Source: Arcticibacter eurypsychrophilus (GTDB taxonomy: Bacteria; Bacteroidota; Bacteroidia; Sphingobacteriales; Sphingobacteriaceae). Taken from it: a stretch of 64,000 nt of DNA. The notes beneath the pieces are model-generated. The model did no database searches. It saw nothing but the letters and a program-made list of their open reading frames with translations, and was not told the DNA's origin. Position numbers and translations under genes: made by a program. Position 1 is the stretch's first letter. Every line of letters begins with the position of its first letter. This document shows, one piece after another, positions 29,226 through 37,209 of the stretch. Where the stretch lies: positions 186,001-250,000 of the forward strand of contig NZ_MDFN01000001.1 of NCBI RefSeq assembly GCF_001730525.1, in the 5' to 3' direction.

Positions 29226-30005
29226 TTATTTCCTAACCGACTTTTTGTATGCAAGCACAGCATCCATAAGGTCGGTTACAATTTCATTTTGGCCTGCTGC
29301 AGATCGCATATATTGTTCTTCTGCGGGACTACTTAGAAACCCTATTTCAGTAAGCACCGCCGGCATAGATGCGCGGGCTAATACAGCCAGACTTTTCTCT
29401 TGTACAGTACGATCAAGTCGTCCCGACTGTGTAAATTCTTTTTGTATGATAGAAGCAAGCTTGATACTTTGATTCCGGTAAGCATTCTTCATTAAAGACA
29501 AGATGATATAACTCTCCGGATTTCTAGGGTCGTAACCAGCATAGTTTTTCTTATAGTCTTTTTCCAACAGGATAGAGGCGTTTTCTCGCAAAGCAATATC
29601 CTGCTCATCCAATCTACCAAAACCAGAAACAAAGGTTTCGGTTCCCCTTATAGACGCACGATTACTTTTATTTTGTGGCATAGAATTGCAGTGAATGGAT
29701 ATAAACAGGTTTGCTTTTACCTTATTTGCCAAACCTATTCGCTCGTATAAAGGAATAAATCGGTCTGTACTTCGTGTAACAATCACTTTAACACCTTTAG
29801 CTCTTAATTTATCACTGAGAAGAAGTGCAACCTTTAAAGCTATATCCTTTTCTTTGGATATTTTACCTGAAGCGCCACCATCATGTCCCCCGTGACCCGG
29901 GTCTATAACCACTGTAAATGTGGTAGCAATCTTTGCGGAAGGATCACCTAAAATAACTTGAGGGATCAATAATAGTAAAATTGCCTGAAACAATAATTTG
30001 ATCAT
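29226..30005 (-). CDS. N-acetylmuramoyl-L-alanine amidase (Amidase_3)
   Basis: A 259-residue exported zinc amidase that cuts the bond between N-acetylmuramic acid and L-alanine. A signal peptide (LLFQAILLLLIPQVILG) is followed by the catalytic domain: VIDPGHGGHDGGASG (first zinc histidine), the E in the KSNRASIRGTETF region, SIHCNSM (second histidine) and VLTEIGFLSSPAEE (catalytic Glu). It has no AMIN or SH3 targeting domain. The promoter lies inside a palindrome at 30029-30067. Confidence 0.93.
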   Translation of the reverse strand: MIKLLFQAILLLLIPQVILGDPSAKIATTFTVVIDPGHGGHDGGASGKISKEKDIALKVALLLSDKLRAKGVKVIVTRSTDRFIPLYERIGLANKVKANLFISIHCNSMPQNKSNRASIRGTETFVSGFGRLDEQDIALRENASILLEKDYKKNYAGYDPRNPESYIILSLMKNAYRNQSIKLASIIQKEFTQSGRLDRTVQEKSLAVLARASMPAVLTEIGFLSSPAEEQYMRSAAGQNEIVTDLMDAVLAYKKSVRK

Positions 30006-30028
30006 GTGCGATATAGTTCGTTAATGAT

Positions 30029-30067
30029 AAAGGCGCAAAGATAGTATAAATACTAATTTGCGCCTTT
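30029..30067. repeat. palindrome carrying the amidase -7 element
   Basis: Outer arms AAAGGCGCAAA (30029-30039) and TTTGCGCCTTT (30057-30067) pair perfectly; inner arms TAGTAT and ATACTA (30042-30047, 30050-30055) pair as well. The minus-strand -7 element TATCTTTG (30036-30043) of the amidase gene is inside it. The palindrome may end transcription of the upstream lipoprotein gene, serve as an operator, or both. Confidence 0.7.
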
Positions 30068-30107
30068 TCCAATATGAACAAAGCCTGTTGGGGCCTATTA
30101 ATAACTT

Positions 30108-30746
30108 CTAGAATTGCTTGATTACGCCGTCCTCAATCATCTTTTGAGCGATCACTTTGGCATAGCCTTCAATAAATTTATTCAGACTGGAAGGATTATG
30201 GGTACGTGACTGAACTGACCAAATCAACTCGCCACTCTTTGAATTAAAAACATTTGTTTCCAGATAATAATCTCTGTCTAAGGATGAGAAGCCGTTATCA
30301 TAGAAACCTCCGCCCCATCCACCGTACATACCCATACCCCATCGGTTTCCCCAACCCCAGGGTCCAAAACCACCACCTGAATAGTTTTGACTAACTTTTT
30401 TATCTACTACGGTATTGGTAACAATAATATCACTATTAAATTTACGGAGCTTCCGAAGCAAAGCTTCTTTGTCCTTGTTACTTTTACTGTTCAGATTAGG
30501 AGGAAATGCATCTATGCTTTTAGTTACAATAACGCCCGGTCTGCTCAGTATCATTGCTAATTCCTCTTCTACTTTTTGCTGCGCGTTTATGTTATTAGTC
30601 AAAGCAGCTACTAATACCCTTTGATAATTTAAGGTTTTTATTTCGGGCTTTTGCCAGGATCCAACAATCTGAGTTGAAGTCCCGCAAGAACTTAATAATA
30701 CAACAGGTATTACTAAGCTTGCTAATAATTTCAAATACTTATTCAT
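30108..30746 (-). CDS. lipoprotein with a Gly/Trp-rich insert, 212 aa
   Basis: A 212-residue lipoprotein: the signal segment LLASLVIPVVLLSSC ends in a lipobox with the acylated cysteine near residue 21. An alpha/beta part follows (QRVLVAALTNNINAQQKVEEELA, SDIIVTNTVVDKK), interrupted near 122-150 by a glycine/tryptophan/tyrosine-rich insert (GPWGWGNRWGMGMYGGWGGG). The C-terminal ELIWSVQSRT and FIEGYAKVIAQKM segments resemble exported proteins that assemble on the outer membrane. I do not recognise a named family. Confidence 0.8.
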   Translation of the reverse strand: MNKYLKLLASLVIPVVLLSSCGTSTQIVGSWQKPEIKTLNYQRVLVAALTNNINAQQKVEEELAMILSRPGVIVTKSIDAFPPNLNSKSNKDKEALLRKLRKFNSDIIVTNTVVDKKVSQNYSGGGFGPWGWGNRWGMGMYGGWGGGFYDNGFSSLDRDYYLETNVFNSKSGELIWSVQSRTHNPSSLNKFIEGYAKVIAQKMIEDGVIKQF

Positions 30747-30839
30747 GTGTGTTTGTTTTAATTCGTCTATTGTATGTACGTATTGTTTGAGATCTTTGTG
30801 TCACGGTATCGAACATTTTACTTCTTTTTATCCTAATCA

Positions 30840-31982
30840 TTATAATAATAAAGTATCTATACGATGAGCCTGTACAATGTTAGCCGAAGGTGACCATGAA
30901 AAGATAGTAAATACGCCATCCTGAGAAGCCACTAAAGCAATAGCGTCATGCTGATCATGTACAAATTGAGCTGCGGACAAGTGCCTTGTACCACCAATCT
31001 TCCCCGGATGAACGGTATCTGCTTCTCCCCCTACAATTGGTTCAATTAAAGCGACACGTTCAATGCGAACGCTCGTTTTTGCTATACCTATTTTTGCTCC
31101 AAATGCAATTAATTCATGCTGGTCGTTTAAAATTGTAGCACCATCAATTGCGGTAAGACCACCGATATTGTCCACTTCTTTATTCAGCATACTCTGCCAA
31201 ACACTTTCACTTCTATCTATGCCCTCTTTCCACACCATTTCGGCTAAGCCGGTAAAGGGAGGATTGACAGCATATTGCATCGGCTGAATCACAGAATGTT
31301 TCCATTCAGTATTATCTGCAGGAACGACGAGTAATATTCCACCCTGACCATGTGCCCTCATGGAAACAGCCAATTGAATTAATACGTTTACAGAATGGTT
31401 AACAAAAGAGGATAGATCCAGTAAAGCTTTTACGATGGGAGGACAATCTAAAGACTGCACACAAGATTCGTCGACTACCTTTATCTGGTCACCTTTAAGA
31501 ACAGCGACGTTTGAATACTTTCCAAAACCACACATACGTCTGTGCTTGATAACCAGCAAGCCTGGTTCGGAAACATCAAGTACAAAACAGAAGTTAGGTA
31601 ATTTTATAGTAGTACCCCAAACAAACAATCCATCTTCGTCATACCATACACCTAGATGAATACCAGGTCTTTCTACACCAGGAGCAAGCTTGGTTAAAAC
31701 AAGTGGAGTGAGGGGTTGTCTGGATTCAAACAGTAATGCTTTAGTAACCTGATCAGGAGCTAAGAAAGCAATAGAAATACGGGGACTTCTCCCTTCTTCC
31801 TTCCTTAAGCTTGCCCAAAATGCAGCATCTATCATTGCTTCAATATAACAGGCAGGAGGTTGTTTTGCCAGATTTAGCATGCCTTGTTCAGAAGCAGCAC
31901 TTACGTGATGAGCAAAATGAGCCTCCACCGTTTCAGCTACAGAACGTGCGGCCATGTAAGTTGAATCGTAATTTCTGGTCAT
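30840..31982 (-). CDS. DAC (DisA_N-like) domain protein with an N-terminal sensor domain
   Basis: A 380-residue soluble protein. The C-terminal 170 residues look like a diadenylate cyclase (DAC/DisA_N) domain: HGQGGILLVVP (211-221, the glycine-rich strand), AIDGATI with DGA at 280-282, and GGTRH at 330-334, followed by DAIALVASQDGV (346-357) as in DAC. DGA and the GTRH block bind ATP in DisA and CdaA. The second arginine of the RHR signature is replaced by leucine (RHL), so activity is uncertain. The first 180 residues form a separate domain, matching what I recall as the DACNV-type sensor architecture. It has no membrane helices. It is probably a nucleotide-second-messenger synthase or a related sensor. 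Confidence 0.75.
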   Translation of the reverse strand: MTRNYDSTYMAARSVAETVEAHFAHHVSAASEQGMLNLAKQPPACYIEAMIDAAFWASLRKEEGRSPRISIAFLAPDQVTKALLFESRQPLTPLVLTKLAPGVERPGIHLGVWYDEDGLFVWGTTIKLPNFCFVLDVSEPGLLVIKHRRMCGFGKYSNVAVLKGDQIKVVDESCVQSLDCPPIVKALLDLSSFVNHSVNVLIQLAVSMRAHGQGGILLVVPADNTEWKHSVIQPMQYAVNPPFTGLAEMVWKEGIDRSESVWQSMLNKEVDNIGGLTAIDGATILNDQHELIAFGAKIGIAKTSVRIERVALIEPIVGGEADTVHPGKIGGTRHLSAAQFVHDQHDAIALVASQDGVFTIFSWSPSANIVQAHRIDTLLL

Positions 31983-32230
31983 GATATAAAATTAAACTAA
32001 TTGTCGGTCGCTTTTACATAATGTATGGGTATCTATACAATTTTACATTATTATTGTACAATGAGAACATTTTGATTAAGATTTTTAAAACAAAATAAAA
32101 GTTTAATAAAATAATAATTTTAAGTTAAGAGACTATTCCTCAATTAACTATAGCAAAATAACTTTATTTTAATACTTCATTAAACCTTTCTGGCATCATT
32201 ATGTCATATATGTTTACGAATTATATGATT

Positions 32231-32725
32231 ATGAAAAAATTATTAACAATACTAGCATTTGCATCAATAGTTGTTGCATGTAGCTCAAATGATAAAATTA
32301 AGGCTGATCTTAAAGCAAAGAATGATTCCATGAAAATGATGAAGGATAGTTTGAAACTTGATAGTTTTCAACGAGCATCTGCTGCTATCGAAGAGCAAAA
32401 AAGAATTGAAGCAAAAGAAGCTGAGCAAGCAGCTGTTTTAGCAGCCGCAGCCAGAAGAAGTACGAGGAGTACAAACACAGTGCGTTACGTAAATTATCCA
32501 TCAAGATCTACCTCTACAAGCTCTGCTACAACACAATCACAGAAGAAAGGGATGAGTTCTGCTGCAAAGGGAGCCCTTATAGGTGGTGGTGCTGGTGCAG
32601 TAACAGGTATACTTGTTGACAAGAAAAATGCACGTGGAGCTATTATTGGTGGTGTTCTCGGCGCAGGTACAGGTTATGTTATTGGACGTGATAAAGATGT
32701 AAAATCAGGTAGAGTTCAAAAATAA
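32231..32725 (+). CDS. lipoprotein with coiled coil and glycine-zipper domain
   Basis: A 164-residue protein from the ATG at 32231; the upstream in-frame ATG at 32201 would bury the signal peptide. Lipobox VVACSS gives an acylated cysteine near residue 17. A lysine/glutamate-rich coiled coil follows (KADLKAKNDSMKMMKDSLK and the QKRIEAKEAEQAA stretch), then a low-complexity serine/threonine linker and a C-terminal glycine zipper (GALIGGGAGAVTG and GAIIGGVLGAGTG), a motif that packs into membranes. It is monocistronic with a bidirectional terminator. Confidence 0.8.
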   Translation: MKKLLTILAFASIVVACSSNDKIKADLKAKNDSMKMMKDSLKLDSFQRASAAIEEQKRIEAKEAEQAAVLAAAARRSTRSTNTVRYVNYPSRSTSTSSATTQSQKKGMSSAAKGALIGGGAGAVTGILVDKKNARGAIIGGVLGAGTGYVIGRDKDVKSGRVQK

Positions 32726-32771
32726 CTTTTACTAGTATAGTCATTCTCATTTTTGAGATTACGTTATAAAT

Positions 32772-32823
32772 AAAAAGTCCTCAAAATCAATCTCATAAAT
32801 GCGATTGGTTTTGAGGACTTTTT
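32772..32823. terminator. bidirectional terminator, 21-bp stem
   Basis: Arms 32772-32792 and 32803-32823 pair with one wobble around a 10-base loop, with A5/T5 ends. It serves the glycine-zipper lipoprotein gene on the plus strand and can also serve the convergent large gene. Confidence 0.9.
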
Positions 32824-32878
32824 ATTACCCGGTTCTTAGTGTAGCGTATAAGCTTACTTTAATGCACAGTTCTTCTAA

Positions 32879-35602
32879 CTATTTAATCGTGTAGCGATAT
32901 ATATATCTGCCAATATTACCTTCAGTATCCATACCTTCAATTATTGCACGGTAAGTTCCTTTTGAATCTGCATTATAATACTCTACAACTGCATTACCTG
33001 ATTGATCTGTTGTTATTAAAGGATTCCAATAAATAGTAGTTCTCAGATCGGCAGTGATTACACCTTTTTTAGGTCCCTCATATTTGGGAGCATAGAATTG
33101 TTTAGCTTTTCTATATCCCATAGGCGAAAAGTCAATCACATTACTTTTAGGGAGCAAGTCTGCCAACTGACCCGGTTTTAATTTAATCTTTTCTACCTTT
33201 TTAGTATTGACAACTAATACACCATTGGTATTATAAAGGCGGTTTACAGTTCCCAAATCATCCCTTAGAAAGATTTCAACGGATTCGACTTCTGAAGAAT
33301 TAACTGTACTCAGACCATTTACATCAATAGGCATCCCATTTAAAAAGACTTGTACCGGTGTACGCTGTCCTGCGTTATAGTCCCGATTAACATAGAACTG
33401 TTCATCCGCAAAGATCAACCCCATTGCAGAAGTCTTCAGACAATTCAAAAGGAAAGGACAATCTTTAAACCGATCGCCAGATATTAAATGATCGGGCATC
33501 ATACTTAATCCGCTCAAAGAAGAATGGTCTGCATGACTTGGCTTTTTTATGGTACTTTTTGCCACAATAACCACTTCATCCAATAAGTTAGCCGTACGAT
33601 ACTGGCGCTTGCTATTTTGCAGGTATGGATTCAAGGTACTATCAATATTGACAACAGCATCGGCCATGTTGGTATTTTTAGTAACCGCAGGAAAGGCAGA
33701 TCCATCCACAACAATGATCATATTACGGGAATTCAGGTTATTTCTGGCACTTAATATCGCTTTGGCAGAATCAGGGAAAACCAGATTAGTAAACTTAAAC
33801 TTACCCTCTTCATCGGTAAGTACGCTTAATGAAATGTTCTTATCCGGGATGCTTAACTGCATATTACCCTTAATAACGGGCATTCCATTCATCATTCGCA
33901 ATGTGCCTGTTATTTCCATGCCTTGTTCGGGCAAGAAAGAAATAGGAGGATATTTGTCGTTTAAATAATTTTCGTATTCAAAGGCACGGTATCCTTGTGT
34001 CAGCAGGAGCAAATCAAGATCAGCTCTTTTTTTATCATCCTGGTTATTAAAATAGTAATTAGGCAACTCAATGTAACCACGAAGATCAGAACGAAGAAGC
34101 ATACTACTGAATATAGAAGTTTCCGCATCTTCATTATAAGGCACTTTACTTTCGTCAACTACTGAGAGGGAATAACTCCCAGGTAAAGCTTTGAGTGGAT
34201 TTTTAGCAGAAACAGTCATCTTTACCTTTTGTCGGGGTAGGTATGATGGTTTATCACTCGTTAACGTTAATTTAAATGTTTCAGGATGCTGAATAAATGC
34301 GATCCGCTCACTCAAAGGCATGCCTGATGAGGTAAATAGGGTTATCTGCACAATCCCATTTGGAAACTTGTTTTTTGGAATTAACGCATTATAAATCTGG
34401 CTCTGCAGTTTTATCTGAGCGGCATAACAAACCACACCAGAACTCTGTGCAATGATATAAAATGCTTTATTTTTATAATTATCAACAAAGGTGCTACTTG
34501 CAGCAATCCTCACAGATAAACTGGCGGTATCCACATCGTTAATTGCAATATTGATCCCTTCCTTTAATGCGGCAGGCATATTGTAGGTACTACTTGTTCC
34601 ATCTGCAAATGCCACATTGGCTTTATATGTTTTATTGGGTTCAGGAATATAGTTGAGCATCCCTAATCCCAGATGCTGAGAGGCGAATTTCACCACCTCT
34701 TTGCCTTCATTATCAGTAATGTTTCCTTTTACCGCAATCCCGAGACCGTCAGATTTAATTGCTTTAAAAGCGAATTTTGTGGTAAGACCAATAAGGGCGA
34801 CACCACCTTCAGGAAGAAACTGAATCTCATTGGTTGTCAATGTAGATTTCAACGAAAATGAACTGCTTAACGTTTTTTCATTACTCACAGAAAGGTCAGT
34901 TTCAAGTGTTCCAGCATTTAAAAGCGCCCTATTCGCATTTGTTGCAGAAATATTAATAAAGCCGTTCGCATCCGTAACTCCCTTTCCTTTACTAATATCC
35001 TCAAATTTTGATACTACTTTCCAGCTTACCTTCCGATCAGAATAAGGTTTGCCAGCTTCATCCTTAAATTGAACTTTTACATTTACCTCCGCTTGTTTGT
35101 CTGTAAAACTACTTCTAAGCGTAATATTGGTATATAATTTCTTATTGAGTGTATTACCTATAGTGATCGTTTTATTAAAGAAATAGGCTTCTCCAAAATT
35201 CATCATCCAATTGGTATATGCCCTGAACTGATAGTTTCCCTCTGCATAGTTCATAGGAGCTAAAGTCAGATTTCCGTTTGCAATACCACTTGAAACAGGA
35301 AGCTTCATGGTTTCTATCAAAGAATCACGATCATTTATAACATCAACATACACTACTTTACTAATTGGTGATGGTTGCTGAAGTCTGCTCGATATATAGG
35401 TTTTAAACCAGAGGGTATCCCCAACGGCATAATAAGGTTTATCAAAATGAAGATGGGCCTTTTCTGTCGGGTAATGTTCTGAATATTCAACGGCCTTTTC
35501 AATGATGGTTTTTAGACTCACACTATCTTCTTGTGCCAGAGCTGAAAAATGCATTGCTAAACAGAAAAGCAAAAGCGTAAAGAATTTTATAATTGAATTC
35601 AT
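32879..35602 (-). CDS. exported macroglobulin-like (MG2) protein with TonB-plug-like domain
   Basis: A 907-residue exported protein. A signal peptide (FFTLLLFCLAMHFSALAQ) precedes an alpha-2-macroglobulin-type MG2 region (EKAHLHFDKPYYAVGDTLWFKTYI, near 45-70). Several beta-sandwich repeats follow, then a carboxypeptidase-regulatory-like segment (GMEITGTLRMMNGMPVIKG), and from about 690 a TonB-plug-like stretch (LNGMPIDVNGLSTVNSSEVESVEIFLRDD). There is no 22-strand barrel after the plug-like part. In Bacteroidota such proteins occur at the outer membrane or periplasm; function is unknown. It lies alone. Confidence 0.82.
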   Translation of the reverse strand: MNSIIKFFTLLLFCLAMHFSALAQEDSVSLKTIIEKAVEYSEHYPTEKAHLHFDKPYYAVGDTLWFKTYISSRLQQPSPISKVVYVDVINDRDSLIETMKLPVSSGIANGNLTLAPMNYAEGNYQFRAYTNWMMNFGEAYFFNKTITIGNTLNKKLYTNITLRSSFTDKQAEVNVKVQFKDEAGKPYSDRKVSWKVVSKFEDISKGKGVTDANGFINISATNANRALLNAGTLETDLSVSNEKTLSSSFSLKSTLTTNEIQFLPEGGVALIGLTTKFAFKAIKSDGLGIAVKGNITDNEGKEVVKFASQHLGLGMLNYIPEPNKTYKANVAFADGTSSTYNMPAALKEGINIAINDVDTASLSVRIAASSTFVDNYKNKAFYIIAQSSGVVCYAAQIKLQSQIYNALIPKNKFPNGIVQITLFTSSGMPLSERIAFIQHPETFKLTLTSDKPSYLPRQKVKMTVSAKNPLKALPGSYSLSVVDESKVPYNEDAETSIFSSMLLRSDLRGYIELPNYYFNNQDDKKRADLDLLLLTQGYRAFEYENYLNDKYPPISFLPEQGMEITGTLRMMNGMPVIKGNMQLSIPDKNISLSVLTDEEGKFKFTNLVFPDSAKAILSARNNLNSRNMIIVVDGSAFPAVTKNTNMADAVVNIDSTLNPYLQNSKRQYRTANLLDEVVIVAKSTIKKPSHADHSSLSGLSMMPDHLISGDRFKDCPFLLNCLKTSAMGLIFADEQFYVNRDYNAGQRTPVQVFLNGMPIDVNGLSTVNSSEVESVEIFLRDDLGTVNRLYNTNGVLVVNTKKVEKIKLKPGQLADLLPKSNVIDFSPMGYRKAKQFYAPKYEGPKKGVITADLRTTIYWNPLITTDQSGNAVVEYYNADSKGTYRAIIEGMDTEGNIGRYIYRYTIK

Positions 35603-35694
35603 TAAAACTATTTAAACAATATGGAGCATAAAGATATTCAATTATGACCGAGCAATAAAGTTTCCGGTCATGTTTAACACTTTTTCACATTTAT

Positions 35695-36843
35695 ATGGTT
35701 CGTTTAGGCCTAATTACAACTATTTTGTTACTTTCTCTTCTTGCTTTATTTAACGCGCCCACCTATCATCTCTGGCTTGCTGCGGTTGCAATTACTGAAT
35801 TCCCATTAATTTTCGTAGGCATCACATTTATTTTGATCCTATCAGTTACTATTACAAGAAGGTTCAAATCCTTAGGTACCTTTCTGGGTATTGTTGCTTT
35901 GATTATTTTCAGTACTCCAATAGCCCGTGCTTATTTAATTGCTGATAACCTGGGAATTGAAATGGATGAAGCCTTTAAATCAAGCCCTGTTACTTCCAGC
36001 AATTATAAATTTAATTTTTGGAAACTAGCCTCACGGGAACCTGATCTATCTTCCTACCAAACATTGAAATACATAAAAATTCAGCACATGGACTTAACTC
36101 TTGATTATTACCAATCTGATAGTGCAGGTCTGAGACCCTGCATTGTTGTCATTCACGGGGGGTCCTGGAGTAGCGGAAATAGTCAGCAATTGCCCGAACT
36201 AAACACGCGTCTCGCCAGACTTGGATATAATGTTGCATCTGTAAATTATAGAAAAGCATCTCAGTGGAAAAGTCCCGCTCCACTGGATGATGTAAAAAAC
36301 GCATTATCCTATCTTAATAAAAATGCAGATAAACTTCATATTGACACGACTTCAATTATTTTGTTAGGTCGATCTGCTGGTTCACAAATTGCACTCTTAG
36401 CAGCCTACACACTCAAAAATAAAGACATTAAAGGAGTTATAGATTTTTACGGACCTGCTGACATGATTTGGGGTTATTCCGTACCAGCTAATCCCTGGGT
36501 TATGAACTCCCAAAGAGTGATGGAAAATTATTTAGGAGGAACCTATAAACAGGTGCCAGAAAATTACAAATCAAGCTCCCCCCTGAATTATGTGAGTAAA
36601 AATAGCGTACCCACCTTGATGATTCACGGCAAAAATGATGTATTAGTATCCTACCAGCACAGCATTCATCTGCAAAAAAAGCTAAATGACCTCGGAATCC
36701 CTAATTATTTACTCAGCTTGCCCTGGGGAACCCATGGACTTGATTACACCTTAAACGGCCCCAGTGGCCAGCTATCCACGAATGCCATAGAAATATTCCT
36801 TAAAAAACTCTTTTCAGAGCAATCCACTGTAAGACAGCAGTAA
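35695..36843 (+). CDS. membrane-anchored alpha/beta hydrolase (esterase)
   Basis: A 382-residue protein with three hydrophobic helices in the first 90 residues and a hydrolase domain behind them, probably facing the periplasm. The oxyanion segment is VVIHGGSWSSGN, the nucleophile elbow is LLGRSAGSQIA (Ser), the acid is in TLMIHGKNDVLVSYQHS (Asp) and the histidine is in PWGTHGLDY. This is the BD-FAE/carboxylesterase layout. The substrate is unknown. Its start is 92 bases from the divergent MG2 gene. Confidence 0.85.
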   Translation: MVRLGLITTILLLSLLALFNAPTYHLWLAAVAITEFPLIFVGITFILILSVTITRRFKSLGTFLGIVALIIFSTPIARAYLIADNLGIEMDEAFKSSPVTSSNYKFNFWKLASREPDLSSYQTLKYIKIQHMDLTLDYYQSDSAGLRPCIVVIHGGSWSSGNSQQLPELNTRLARLGYNVASVNYRKASQWKSPAPLDDVKNALSYLNKNADKLHIDTTSIILLGRSAGSQIALLAAYTLKNKDIKGVIDFYGPADMIWGYSVPANPWVMNSQRVMENYLGGTYKQVPENYKSSSPLNYVSKNSVPTLMIHGKNDVLVSYQHSIHLQKKLNDLGIPNYLLSLPWGTHGLDYTLNGPSGQLSTNAIEIFLKKLFSEQSTVRQQ

Positions 36844-36942
36844 CGCAAATGCAATTTGGATAAAATATTTTCATTAATTATTATTCTTTTATCAAAAATT
36901 GCTTTTTTTCGCTTATCTTTACAACTTTAATATTTAAATACA

Positions 36943-37134
36943 ATGCAAGAAGGAACAGTAAAATTTTTCAACGAAACAAAAGGTTTCGGATTCATTAAAC
37001 CAAGCTCAGGTGGCAGCGAAATCTTCGTTCACTCTTCAGGTCTTATCGATAGCATTCGTGAGAATGATACTGTAAGCTACGAAGTAGAACAAGGTAAAAA
37101 AGGTTTAAATGCGGTTAATGTAAAAGTAATCTAA
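36943..37134 (+). CDS. cold-shock protein (CspA family)
   Basis: A 63-residue single cold-shock domain that binds single-stranded RNA and DNA. RNP1 is KGFGFI and RNP2 is EIFVHSS; start MQEGTVKFFNETKG is canonical. It is slightly shorter than CspA of E. coli. An almost perfect -7 element (TATCTTTA) lies about 25 bases before the ATG, so there is no room for the long thermosensing leader known from E. coli cspA. Confidence 0.95.
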   Translation: MQEGTVKFFNETKGFGFIKPSSGGSEIFVHSSGLIDSIRENDTVSYEVEQGKKGLNAVNVKVI

Positions 37135-37161
37135 AGATTAAATTAACATCATATATCGTAT

Positions 37162-37190
37162 AAGCATCCGGCTCCTCCGGATGCTTTTTT
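37162..37190 (+). terminator. terminator after the cold-shock gene
   Basis: Stem AAGCATCCG/CGGATGCTT with a 7-base loop and six T. Confidence 0.9.
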
Positions 37191-37209
37191 CGTTTAAAGA
37201 CCTTTATTT

